From positions 1,240,001-1,304,000 of the forward strand of contig JBBCGL010000001.1 of NCBI GenBank assembly GCA_037200385.1: DNA of 64,000 nucleotides, in the 5' to 3' direction. The position numbers were made by a program, and so were the translations under genes. Source of the DNA: Rhizomicrobium sp. Its GTDB lineage: Bacteria; Pseudomonadota; Alphaproteobacteria; Micropepsales; Micropepsaceae. This document shows, piece after piece, positions 8,591 to 16,240 of the stretch. Below the pieces are notes generated by a model. That model did not search any database. It was not told where the DNA came from and saw only the letters and a list, made by a program, of their open reading frames with translations. The stretch's first letter is position 1, and every line of letters begins with the position of its first letter.

Positions 8591-10345
8591 CGCCGCCACC
8601 GGCTGCGCCGGGATCAGGCCGCGCAGGGAATTTCCCAGCAGCACCGCGTCCGCCGCGGCGAGGTCATCCGGCGTGAGCACAGCCTCCACGCATTGCCCGG
8701 TCTCGATCAACTCGCGGCGCAGGACGCCGTCGAGCAGGCCACTGGACAGCGGCGGGGTCACGAACGTGCCGGCGCGTCGCACGAAGATATTCGTTCGGCT
8801 GCCCTCGGTCAGCTCGCCGCGCTCGTTGAGGAACAGCGCCTCGTCGCAGCCGGTCGCTTCGGCCAAGCGAGCGTGCTCGTCATCGTAGACGGCGCGCCAA
8901 GTGGTCTTGTGGCGCAGGAGCGCGTCGGCGCTGTTCACGCGATGCGGCGAGAGCGCCCAGCGCCAGCGTGGCTGCGCCGGGCCGAGCGGCGCCGCGGTGC
9001 AGGCGAAGACGCCCTGCTCGTCCAGCGTCAGGCGCACACGCAACGGCTCGCGCGCCTGGCCCACCGTGGTCTCGAGCGCGGCAATGGCGGCGGCGCGGTC
9101 GAAGGACAGCGACAGGACCCTGGCCGAGTGCGCCATGCGCGCCAGATGGCGGTCGAGACGGACGAAGCCGGTCGCGTCATGGCGCAGCGTCTCGATCAGC
9201 CCGATGGGCCGGCGCACGCTGTCGAAATAGCGCGCCTTGAGCAGGCATTCGGCATACTCGCCCGCCGCGTTCGAATCCTGCACCACGGCACCGCCGATGC
9301 CGAGCGTGCCCTGCCCTTGCGTGACGGTGATGGTGCGGATCGCGACGTTGAAGCTTGCCGAGCCGTCCGGCGCGAAATGGCCGATGGCGCCGCAATAGAG
9401 TCCGCGTGGCGATTGCTCGAGCGCGCGGATGATCTCCATGGCGCGGATCTTGGGGGCGCCGGTGACCGAGCCGCAGGGGAAAAGCGCGCGGACGATCTGC
9501 TCGACGCCGGTCGCGGGCTTGAGCTGCGCGGTAACGGTCGAGACCATCGTATGCAGCGTGGGATAGGTCTCGACTGTGAAGAGATCGCGGACCGCGACGC
9601 TGCCGATCAGCGCGAGGCGGCCGACGTCGTTGCGCACCAGGTCGACGATCATCAGGTTCTCGGCACGGTCCTTGGGCGAGGCGGCGAGCGCGGCCTTGGC
9701 ACGGACATCGGCGCGTTCGTCGGCGCCGCGCGGCGCGGTGCCCTTCATCGGCCGGGCGGTGATCGCGCCCTGCGCCGAGATCGCGAAGAACAATTCGGGC
9801 GAGAGGCTGAGGATCTGACGCTCGCCGTCGTCGATATAAGCGCCGTGCGCCGCCTGGGCGCGGTCGCGCAGGGCGAGATAAAGCGCCAGGGGATCGCCGG
9901 CGAAGGCGAAGCGCGAACGGAAGCTCAGATTGGCCTGATAGATGTCGCCGGCTTCGATATAGCGGTGCACGCGGTCGAAGCGCGCGGCATAGGCCGCCGC
10001 GTCCCATTCATGCGACAGCGGTCCAGCATAGGCACGGCCGGCCGCGGCAAGATCGGCGCGCGCAATCGCCCGCGGGGCGCCGAAGACGCCGAACCATAGC
10101 AGCGGCGCATCGCCCGGCGGTCCCAGCAGGGGCGCCAGATGCGGTTCGAGGACATAGCCGAGCTCATAGCCCAGCCAGCCGGCGACGTGATGGCCGGCGG
10201 CCAGCGCCGCCGTGACCGCGGCCAGGGCGGGCGCGACCTCATCCGGCCGGCGGGCTTGCAGGACGGCCTTCGGCGCCCCAAATCGCAGGAGGCGCTCCGC
10301 CCCAGGGGTCGCATCGTCCAGGATGACGGTCGGCCAGTTGTCCAC
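8564..10345 (-). CDS. pabB: Aminodeoxychorismate synthase component I fused to 4-amino-4-deoxychorismate lyase
   Basis: A 593-residue PabB-PabC fusion for p-aminobenzoate (folate) synthesis. Residues 1-380 are the chorismate-utilising domain: GDIYQANLSFR, ITARPMKGTAPRG, AENLMIVDLVRND, and ALFPCGSVTGAPKIRAMEII. Residues from about 385 form a fold-type IV PLP aminotransferase/lyase domain, including RHKTTWRAVYD and a C-terminal ELTEGSRTNIFV. Fusion proteins of this kind are common in proteobacteria. The start is GTG at 10345. The 3' end overlaps the Tat-protein gene tail-to-tail by 27 nt. Confidence 0.94.
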   Translation of the reverse strand: MDNWPTVILDDATPGAERLLRFGAPKAVLQARRPDEVAPALAAVTAALAAGHHVAGWLGYELGYVLEPHLAPLLGPPGDAPLLWFGVFGAPRAIARADLAAAGRAYAGPLSHEWDAAAYAARFDRVHRYIEAGDIYQANLSFRSRFAFAGDPLALYLALRDRAQAAHGAYIDDGERQILSLSPELFFAISAQGAITARPMKGTAPRGADERADVRAKAALAASPKDRAENLMIVDLVRNDVGRLALIGSVAVRDLFTVETYPTLHTMVSTVTAQLKPATGVEQIVRALFPCGSVTGAPKIRAMEIIRALEQSPRGLYCGAIGHFAPDGSASFNVAIRTITVTQGQGTLGIGGAVVQDSNAAGEYAECLLKARYFDSVRRPIGLIETLRHDATGFVRLDRHLARMAHSARVLSLSFDRAAAIAALETTVGQAREPLRVRLTLDEQGVFACTAAPLGPAQPRWRWALSPHRVNSADALLRHKTTWRAVYDDEHARLAEATGCDEALFLNERGELTEGSRTNIFVRRAGTFVTPPLSSGLLDGVLRRELIETGQCVEAVLTPDDLAAADAVLLGNSLRGLIPAQPVAASALRRGQD

Positions 10346-10375
10346 TTATCGTCCTGTAGTTCGTAGGTTCCCGGA

Positions 10376-10403
10376 CTTGATTTGCGGGGAATGCTCCCCA
10401 CAT
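10376..10403 (+). promoter_or_regulatory. Sigma-32 (RpoH)-type promoter candidate for hsp20
   Basis: CTTGAT (10376-10381), 14 bases, then CCCCACAT (10396-10403). This differs by one base each from the CTTGAA and CCCCATnT heat-shock promoter elements, with standard spacing. It lies about 100 bases before the hsp20 start, leaving room for a structured leader. The assignment is by match and by the downstream heat-shock gene. Confidence 0.6.
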
Positions 10404-10419
10404 CCTTACCAGACGTGGT

Positions 10420-10501
10420 GCCCTTCGGGGGCCGCACAGCAAAATCGGCCGCTCCCAAAGAGGGCCAAAGCCTATCCAAGGCCGCTTGAAGGAGGGCTTT
10501 G
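10420..10501 (+). other. Possible RNA thermometer in the hsp20 leader
   Basis: The Shine-Dalgarno AAGGAGG (10489-10495) can be hidden in two ways. CAAAGCC (10466-10472) pairs perfectly with GGCTTTG (10495-10501), just 3' of it, and GCCCTTC (10420-10426) can pair with GGAGGGC (10491-10497) with one G-U. Small heat-shock genes often use such structures (ROSE and related elements). No canonical ROSE motif was recognised. Confidence 0.35.
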
Positions 10502-10504
10502 ACG

Positions 10505-10954
10505 ATGAACCGGAATGTCTACTTCAACAGCCCGTTTCTCCTGGGTTTCGAGCATCTGGAACGCCTGCTCGAACGCACCGCCAAGAGCGCCGGAGACGGG
10601 TATCCGCCCTATAACATCGAGCAGTCCGGCGAAGAGACGCTGCGCATCACCCTGGCGGTCGCCGGGTTCGCGCGCGACGAGCTGGCCGTGACCGTCGAGG
10701 GCCGCCAGCTGGTGATTCGCGGGCGGCAGGTCGAGGCCAACGACAAAACGTTCCTGCACCGCGGCATCGCGGCGCGGCAATTCCAGCGGGCCTTCGTGCT
10801 CGCCGAAGGGATCGAAGTTTCCGGTGCGGAGTTGGAACATGGGTTGCTCACCATCGAGCTGGCCCGCCCTGCCACGGAGAGCACGGTACGAACGATCGAT
10901 ATCCGGACGGATGCCGGGAAAACCAATGGGAAGGGCGACGGAGGTTTGTCATGA
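10505..10954 (+). CDS. hsp20: Small heat-shock protein, Hsp20/alpha-crystallin family
   Basis: This 149-residue ATP-independent holdase resembles IbpA-type proteins: MNRNVYFNSPFLLGFEHLERLLER, then PPYNIEQ opening the alpha-crystallin domain (about residues 35-125), which contains LAVAGFARDELAV, FLHRGIAARQFQRAFVL and LEHGLLTIEL. The ATG at 10505 is chosen over an in-frame TTG at 10499 because AAGGAGG ends 9 nt before it. The stop overlaps the DUF1150 start by 4 nt. A sigma-32-like promoter and foldable leader precede it, fitting heat control. Confidence 0.95.
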   Translation: MNRNVYFNSPFLLGFEHLERLLERTAKSAGDGYPPYNIEQSGEETLRITLAVAGFARDELAVTVEGRQLVIRGRQVEANDKTFLHRGIAARQFQRAFVLAEGIEVSGAELEHGLLTIELARPATESTVRTIDIRTDAGKTNGKGDGGLS

Positions 10955-11208
10955 GCAATGAAGAAGAACTGAAGATCGACGACGGTGCACCCGCGTTCGG
11001 CGGCAGGCGCCTGACCTACATCAAGCCGACCGGCGACGAAGAGGCCCACCGCCTGGGCCTGATCCCTCCCGGGATCACGCTGCCGCCGGGCGTGAAGCTT
11101 TACGTTCTGCATGCCGTGGACGGCAGCGTGCTCGGTTACACCGACGCGTATGACAGCGCCTATGGCGCCGCGGTGCAGAACGAACTGACGCCAGTGTCCG
11201 TCCACTAG
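10951..11208 (+). CDS. DUF1150 family protein
   Basis: This 85-residue protein of unknown function contains LTYIKPTGDEEAHRLGL and LYVLHAVDGSVLGYTDAYDSAYGAA. The family characteristically follows hsp20 in alphaproteobacteria; here it overlaps hsp20 by ATGA and ends before a strong terminator. A role in proteostasis beside Hsp20 is inferred from this linkage only. Confidence 0.88.
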   Translation: MSNEEELKIDDGAPAFGGRRLTYIKPTGDEEAHRLGLIPPGITLPPGVKLYVLHAVDGSVLGYTDAYDSAYGAAVQNELTPVSVH

Positions 11209-11234
11209 ACCGGACGGACGGGTTCAACGGGAGA

Positions 11235-11268
11235 AGCCGGTGGCCGCAAGGCCGCCGGCTTTTTCTTT
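11235..11268 (+). terminator. Rho-independent terminator of hsp20-DUF1150
   Basis: The stem AGCCGGTGGCC/GGCCGCCGGCT (one T-G pair) closes a GCAA tetraloop and is followed by TTTTCTTT. It sits 26 nt after the DUF1150 stop. The opposite strand lacks a T-tract, so it serves only the plus strand. Confidence 0.92.
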
Positions 11269-11279
11269 GTGCCCGGCGC

Positions 11280-12539
11280 CTATGCGTGAGATTCGGGCGC
11301 CGCAACTCCGCGGGCGGCAAGCAGGCGGTCGAAGTTCTGCCGCTCTAGCCGCTTGAACCATCCGGCGGCGTCCTCGCCGGTCAGCGCGGGATCGGGGTCG
11401 AGCCCGTCGGCGAGACGCTCGAGCTGGATGTTGTGCCACGCCAGCAGATGGAAAAGATTCACCTCGGGCGCTGCGACGCGCGCGATCTCGCCGGAGAGCA
11501 GCCGGGCCGGCGCGCGCGGATCGGCGATGAGCGGCCGGCCGAGACCGATGAGATCGAGCTCGCCCCTGCGCAGCGCATCCGCCATCACCGCGGCCGTGCG
11601 GAAGCCGCCTGTGACCATGACCGGCATGGTCGCGGCGGCACGGACCGCGCCCGCGAAGTCGAGGAAATAGGCTTCGCGCCGGAGCGTGCTGTCGCGGCGG
11701 CCATCGACGCCTTCGTCCTTCAGCGAGACGCCGACGATCTTGGGCTGTTCGAGCGAACCGCCGGACAGTTCGAGGAGATCGAGCGTCGAGTCGTTGAGCC
11801 ATCCGACCAGCTCCAGGCATTCGGCATTGGTGAAGCCGCCCTTCTGGAAGTCGGAGGCGTTCAGCTTGATCGCGATCGGGAAGTCTGGGCCGACGGCGGC
11901 GCGGACGGCCGCGATGGTTTCAAGGAGGAGCCGCGCGCGATTCGCCAGCGAACCGCCCCAGCGGTCGGTGCGGCGGTTCGTGAGCGGGCTGAGGAATTGC
12001 GAGAACAGATAGCCATGCGCGGCATGCAGCGCGACGCCGGTGAAGCCGGCGGCGCGGACTTGGCGGGCGGAGAACGCGAACTGGCCGATCACATGCGCGA
12101 TCTCGACCTGCGTCATCGGGCGCGGCGGCGCGAAGGCGTAGCCGGCACCGCGGACGACATCGATCTCGACGCGCGACGGCGCGAGCGGCTCGGGATTGAT
12201 CGCGCTGTCGACCTGACGGCCGGTATGGGCGAGCTGGGCCCAGAAATGCACGCCGCCTTCCGTGCCGGCGGCAGCAAACCGCGCCAGCGCCGCGGCGCCG
12301 CCCGCGTCGTCGGCGACGACGTTGAGCGGCCGCTCGAGGTGCCAGCGGTCGACCTGGATATTGCCCGACAGCAGCAGGCCGGCGCCGGACGCGGCCCAAC
12401 GCCGATACAGCGTTTCGAGACGGAGCGTCGCATGGTTCCGGGCATCGGCCATGCCTTCGCTCATCGCGGCCTTGGCGAGGCGGTTGGGCAGCGTGACGCC
12501 GCAAGGCAAGACGAGCGGCTGGGCAAGCGAATCGGACAT
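11280..12539 (-). CDS. NADH:flavin oxidoreductase (Old Yellow Enzyme family)
   Basis: A 419-residue FMN-containing TIM-barrel enzyme reducing activated C=C bonds. The N-terminus PLVLPCGVTLPNRLAKAAMSEGMAD and the central HAAHGYLFSQFLSPLTNRRTDRWGG with GGSLANRARLLLE are diagnostic. The C-terminal FMN-phosphate region includes MVTGGFRTAAVMADALRRGELDLIGLGRPLIADP. It is divergent from the LysR gene, which probably regulates it. The natural substrate cannot be told. Confidence 0.92.
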   Translation of the reverse strand: MSDSLAQPLVLPCGVTLPNRLAKAAMSEGMADARNHATLRLETLYRRWAASGAGLLLSGNIQVDRWHLERPLNVVADDAGGAAALARFAAAGTEGGVHFWAQLAHTGRQVDSAINPEPLAPSRVEIDVVRGAGYAFAPPRPMTQVEIAHVIGQFAFSARQVRAAGFTGVALHAAHGYLFSQFLSPLTNRRTDRWGGSLANRARLLLETIAAVRAAVGPDFPIAIKLNASDFQKGGFTNAECLELVGWLNDSTLDLLELSGGSLEQPKIVGVSLKDEGVDGRRDSTLRREAYFLDFAGAVRAAATMPVMVTGGFRTAAVMADALRRGELDLIGLGRPLIADPRAPARLLSGEIARVAAPEVNLFHLLAWHNIQLERLADGLDPDPALTGEDAAGWFKRLERQNFDRLLAARGVAAPESHA

Positions 12540-12558
12540 GGCGGCTCCTGGCGCGGGG

Positions 12559-12631
12559 GATATTCACCTCGAAGTTCACATATGGCCGGGACCCAATAAA
12601 TCCCGTACGATCGAAGATATTCATTTGGAAA
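12559..12631. promoter_or_regulatory. Paired direct repeats, LysR operator candidate
   Basis: In the 97-base gap between the divergent OYE and LysR genes the 8-mer GATATTCA occurs at 12559-12566 and 12616-12623. Each copy continues into a TTC-N5-GAA dyad (TTCACCTCGAA and TTCATTTGGAA). The copies are 57 bases apart. Dyads with TTC/GAA arms suit LysR-type sites, and the position suggests autoregulation plus control of the oxidoreductase. Confidence 0.5.
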
Positions 12632-12636
12632 ACTCA

Positions 12637-13578
12637 ATGATCGACCGGCTCGACGATTTCCGGCTGTTCGTGGCCATCGTCGAGCGCGGCTCGCTGACGG
12701 CGGCGGCACAGACGCTCGCGCTGTCGCCGGGCGCGGTCTCGCTGCGGCTGACGGCATTGGAGCGGGCCACCGAGACCCAGCTCCTGCGCCGCACCACGCG
12801 CCGGCTGCAGCTCACCGAGGCCGGCGACCGGTTCTATGAGACGGCGCGGCGCGTGCTGGGCGAGATCGACGATCTGTGCGAGAGCCTGGCGCAGGATCGC
12901 GGCACGCTGAAAGGGCCGGTGCGGGTGACCGCGCCGCTCGACCTGGGACGCAACCATGTCGCGCCGGCGCTCGACAGCTTCATCGCCGCGCATGCCGGGG
13001 TCTCGGCCAGCCTGATGCTGTCGGATACGACGCTCGACCTCAACCAGGCGGGGATCGACATCGCGATCCGCTATGGACGGCTGCCGGACAGCGGACTGCA
13101 GCTGCGGCGCATCTCGACCAATCGCCGTGTGCCGGTCGCGGCGCCGGCCTATCTCGACCGCGTCGGGCGGCCGGCGAAGCCCAACGACCTGCTGGCGATG
13201 AACTGCATGGCGCTGCTGCGCGGCGGCGGCCGGTTCGATCTCTGGCCGTTCGTCAGCGACGGCGTCGTCACGACGCTCAAAGTGTTCGGCGACCGCGCGG
13301 TGAACGACGGCGACCTGCTGCGGCGCTGGGCGATCGCGGGCAAGGGCGTCGTGCTGAAATCGGCCTGGGACGTGGCGGTGGATATCGAGGAAGGCCTGCT
13401 CGAACCGCTGCTGGTGGACGCCTGCCCGGCGGATGTCGACCTGCAGATCGTGCTGCCCGCGGCGCGGCAGAGACCGCGCCGGGTCGGGGCGCTGATCGGT
13501 CACCTGACGGCGATGCTGCGGGGGCTGGACGCGCGGCTCAGGCGGATCGGCCTGGCGCCGAGCGCCACGTCGCTGTGA
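12637..13578 (+). CDS. LysR-family transcriptional regulator
   Basis: A 313-residue regulator. The N-terminal winged helix DDFRLFVAIVERGSLTAAAQ, LSPGAVSLRLTALE and RRTTRRLQLTEAGDRFYE (residues 1-60) is typical, followed by a substrate-binding domain with GPVRVTAPLDLGR and IDIAIRYGRLPDSGL as in the CrgA/AaeR-like subgroup. The ATG at 12637 follows an AT-rich promoter. It is divergent from the Old Yellow Enzyme gene and convergent with ptsN, only 6 nt apart. Inducer unknown. Confidence 0.93.
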   Translation: MIDRLDDFRLFVAIVERGSLTAAAQTLALSPGAVSLRLTALERATETQLLRRTTRRLQLTEAGDRFYETARRVLGEIDDLCESLAQDRGTLKGPVRVTAPLDLGRNHVAPALDSFIAAHAGVSASLMLSDTTLDLNQAGIDIAIRYGRLPDSGLQLRRISTNRRVPVAAPAYLDRVGRPAKPNDLLAMNCMALLRGGGRFDLWPFVSDGVVTTLKVFGDRAVNDGDLLRRWAIAGKGVVLKSAWDVAVDIEEGLLEPLLVDACPADVDLQIVLPAARQRPRRVGALIGHLTAMLRGLDARLRRIGLAPSATSL

Positions 13579-13584
13579 GCGGCG

Positions 13585-14058
13585 TCAGGCCGCCTGGGCG
13601 CCGGCCGAACCGGTCGTATCGGTGAGGATGGCGTAGAGCGCTTCGGCGCTCTTGGCGGCGCGAAGCTTTTCCGTGGCCGGCTGGTTGCGCAGCAGGCGCG
13701 AGACGCGGGCCAGCGCCTTGAGATGATCGGCGCCCGCGCCTTCGGGCGCCAGCAGCATGAACACCAGATCGACCGGCTGGTTGTCGACCGCGTCGTAGTC
13801 GATCGGCGATTCGAGACGTGCGAAGACGCCGACGATATCCTTGAGATCCGGCAGACGACCATGCGGAATGGCGATGCCCTGGCCGACGCCGGTGGTGCCC
13901 AGGCGCTCGCGCTCCATCAGCGTCTCGAAGATCTTGCGCTCGGGCTGGCGCACCAGCGTCGCGGCGCGCGCCGCGAGCTCCTGCAGCAGCTGCTTCTTGC
14001 CCTGCACTTTGAGCGTGGCGATCACGGCGCCCGGCTGCAGCAGATCGGAGATGTTCAT
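13585..14058 (-). CDS. ptsN: PTS IIA-like nitrogen regulatory protein
   Basis: This 157-residue EIIA-Ntr protein accepts phosphate from NPr and regulates other systems rather than importing sugar. The phospho-acceptor His lies in GQGIAIPHGRLPDL (about residue 66), and LVFMLLAPEGAGADHLKALARVSRLLR is characteristic. It lies 22 nt after hpf in the conserved rpoN-hpf-ptsN order. Confidence 0.95.
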   Translation of the reverse strand: MNISDLLQPGAVIATLKVQGKKQLLQELAARAATLVRQPERKIFETLMERERLGTTGVGQGIAIPHGRLPDLKDIVGVFARLESPIDYDAVDNQPVDLVFMLLAPEGAGADHLKALARVSRLLRNQPATEKLRAAKSAEALYAILTDTTGSAGAQAA

Positions 14059-14080
14059 AGGCGACCTTCCCGATATCGCG

Positions 14081-14410
14081 TCAGGCGACGGCGCGCTTGC
14101 GCGCGGCGGCCTTGGCGTGATGGTTTTTCAGCTTGCGCTTGTACCGGCGCAGCTGGGATTCGATATGCACGAAGGCGGCGTCGAAAGCACGATGGGCGTC
14201 AGGCCCCTCGCCGTCCGACTTGACGATGGTCTTCGAATCGAGATGCAGCGTGCAGGCCACGCGGTAGAACGGGCCGTCATGGCTGAACACGACATGCGCG
14301 TCCGCGCCGCCGTCGAAATGCTTGGCGACTGTCTCTTCGAGACGCACCCGCACGCCGGCAGGCAGCGTCTCGCCGAGCTGGATCTGTTTGCCTGAAACCC
14401 GTACCCGCAT
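14081..14410 (-). CDS. hpf: Ribosome hibernation-promoting factor (short HPF/RaiA type)
   Basis: A 109-residue S30AE-domain protein that binds idle 30S subunits. MRVRVSGKQIQLGETLPAGVRVRLEE, then KHFDGGADAHVVFSHDGPFYRVACTLHLDS and DAHRAFDAAFVHIESQLRRYKRKLKNHHAK show the fold and its basic C-terminal helix. It lacks the C-terminal dimerisation domain of long HPF. The ATG at 14410 is preferred over an upstream start at 14470, which would lie upstream of the stress promoter at 14433-14458. It precedes ptsN. Confidence 0.94.
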   Translation of the reverse strand: MRVRVSGKQIQLGETLPAGVRVRLEETVAKHFDGGADAHVVFSHDGPFYRVACTLHLDSKTIVKSDGEGPDAHRAFDAAFVHIESQLRRYKRKLKNHHAKAAARKRAVA

Positions 14411-14432
14411 GGCCTTCTTCTGTGCTGGCCTG

Positions 14433-14458
14433 AACGCGCTTTGCGTCACAATTGTTCC
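14433..14458 (-). promoter_or_regulatory. EcfG-type general-stress promoter upstream of hpf
   Basis: On the minus strand GGAAC (14458-14454) is followed after exactly 17 bases by CGTT (14436-14433). This matches the alphaproteobacterial EcfG consensus GGAAC-N16/17-CGTT in every defined base. The hpf ATG is 23 bases downstream of the -10 element, a sensible leader length. HPF is a stationary-phase/stress protein, which fits. Confidence 0.75.
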
Positions 14459-14621
14459 GCTTTTCGACACGCCCGGAGCGAGGGCGGCGGGTGTGTAGGC
14501 CGGGGATTTCCGAATGTCAATTCTTGCAATTGGTGAACGGCCGAAGGGCGCGATTCCCGAGCGCTGCGCGGCGCCGGCGATGTTTGCGCCGCGCCCCGGG
14601 CGTCGGCCGCAAGCGGCCGAT

Positions 14622-16007
14622 CTAGGCGCTGTCGGTCAGCGGCAGGGTGAACGCGAAGCCGGCGCCGCCGTCCAGGCCGTCCACCAGCGAGATGCGGCCG
14701 CCATTCGCGGAGACCAGGACCTCGCAGATGGTGAGCCCGAGTCCCAAGCCGGTGCTCTTCGTCGTCAGGAAGGGCTGGAACAGCTTTCCACGCACCGCGC
14801 TGGTCAGGCCGGGGCCGCTGTCGCGCACCGTCACGCGCGCGCAGCCGACGTCGCTGCGTTCCGTGACGATCGAAAGCTCGCGCCTGGCGCGCCCGCGCAT
14901 CGCCTCGACGCTGTTGCGGATGAGGTTGATGAGAATCTGCTGGACCTGGACCACGTCGATGGTGACGGGCGACAGCGTTTCGTCGAGATGCAGCGTCACT
15001 GTGATCTCCTCGTCGACGGCGGTGAAGTTCGCCATGGCGAGCGACCGGTGCACGACGGCCGCGAGGTTCTCCGAGGTCTTGACCCCTTCGCGCCGCTCCA
15101 CGAAATTCCGCAAATTCCGGATGATGTCGCCGGCGCGCTTGGTCTGGTCCGCCGCCTTGTCGATCATCTGCGGCAGCAGCGACAACGCGTCGGGCTTGCC
15201 GGATTCGAGCGTCCGGCGGACCGCGGAAATATAGTTGGAGATCGCCGCGAGGGGCTGGTTCAGCTCATGCGCGATGGCCGCGGTCATCTGGCCCATGGCG
15301 TTCAGCCGCGTGACGCGCAGCAGCTCTGACTGCATCTCGTGCATGCGCAGATCCGCCGCATTGCGCTCCAGCAAAAGACGCTCCTTCTGCGCCAGCAGCG
15401 CCTCGGCCTCTTCGGCCGCATCGCGCAGACCTTGTCTGCGCTCGGCGGCGGCGGCGCCTTCGGCGAGGACATTGGCGAAGCCCGTCAGAAAGACGACATC
15501 GTCCCGGTCGAATTTGCGGGCGACCTCGCTGTCGACTTCCAGGACGCCCCACGGTCCATCGCGCCCCTTGATCAGCACGTCGACCGTCGCGACGATGCCA
15601 TGCTCGGCGTAGAAAGACGGAAGCGCGAAGCTGTTGTTCGTCGAGACGTCTTCGAGGATGACCGGCTCGCCGGTGACGAACGCGCGTCCTTGGGTGGACG
15701 TCTCGTCGGCCGGCGATACGACATAGCCGACGACGTCTTTGTGCCAGCCGCAGCCGGCCACGACGAGAAGATCGTGCTCGGTCGTGCGGTATCGGCAGAT
15801 TTTCGCGTAATGGGCATCGAGCCCCGCCGCACAAATCACGGCCGCCTGCATCAGTATTTTCTGGAGGTCGGATTCACCGAAGGCAAAGCTTCCGAAATCG
15901 GCCAGCGCCACCTGTTGCCGCAGCAATTTTTCCACGGTCTTCTGCGCCGCGACGGCGCGATACCCCGGGGAGTCCGATCCGTCGGCAGAAAGCGATGTCG
16001 AACGCAT
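14622..16007 (-). CDS. GAF-domain sensor histidine kinase (orphan)
   Basis: A 461-residue cytoplasmic kinase with no membrane segments. Residues 20-190 form a GAF domain (GDLQ-like start, then DVLIKGRDGPWGVLEVDS). A linker helix leads to the HisKA box NAMGQMTAAIAHELNQPLAA with its His, and the HATPase domain shows LINLIRNSVEAM, VRDSGPGL and TKSTGLGLGLTICE. The C-terminal half resembles FixL/DctB kinases, but there is no PAS-heme domain. No response regulator is adjacent. It lies between rpoN and hpf, which are usually neighbours. Its ligand and partner are unknown. Confidence 0.9.
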   Translation of the reverse strand: MRSTSLSADGSDSPGYRAVAAQKTVEKLLRQQVALADFGSFAFGESDLQKILMQAAVICAAGLDAHYAKICRYRTTEHDLLVVAGCGWHKDVVGYVVSPADETSTQGRAFVTGEPVILEDVSTNNSFALPSFYAEHGIVATVDVLIKGRDGPWGVLEVDSEVARKFDRDDVVFLTGFANVLAEGAAAAERRQGLRDAAEEAEALLAQKERLLLERNAADLRMHEMQSELLRVTRLNAMGQMTAAIAHELNQPLAAISNYISAVRRTLESGKPDALSLLPQMIDKAADQTKRAGDIIRNLRNFVERREGVKTSENLAAVVHRSLAMANFTAVDEEITVTLHLDETLSPVTIDVVQVQQILINLIRNSVEAMRGRARRELSIVTERSDVGCARVTVRDSGPGLTSAVRGKLFQPFLTTKSTGLGLGLTICEVLVSANGGRISLVDGLDGGAGFAFTLPLTDSA

Positions 16008-16185
16008 GTTCCAGCTTTCCTACGGGCGCCGTGACGGACAGGCGCGAACGATCCTGGCCGGAAGCATCCGAAGGCCGAATTCGGTAACGATTCAAATAAA
16101 ACCAATATCGGGCATGGCGCAGTAAAGGTTATGGAAAGACAATCCAGCCAAATACAATCCGCATTGATAACTAATTAACGTAAAT

Positions 16186-16210
16186 ATAGTTTCACCGTCA
16201 CGCAAACTAT
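16186..16210. repeat. Inverted repeat in an AT-rich rpoN-kinase gap
   Basis: ATAGTTT (16186-16192) and AAACTAT (16204-16210) form a perfect 7-11-7 inverted repeat inside an AT-rich stretch (about 16094-16215) that contrasts with the G+C-rich surroundings. It lies just after the rpoN stop and about 180 bases before the histidine kinase start. No T-tract follows in the rpoN direction, so it is more likely a protein-binding site than a terminator. Confidence 0.35.
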
Positions 16211-16240
16211 CTTCGTCTTTGCACGATATCGCCGCGCTTC

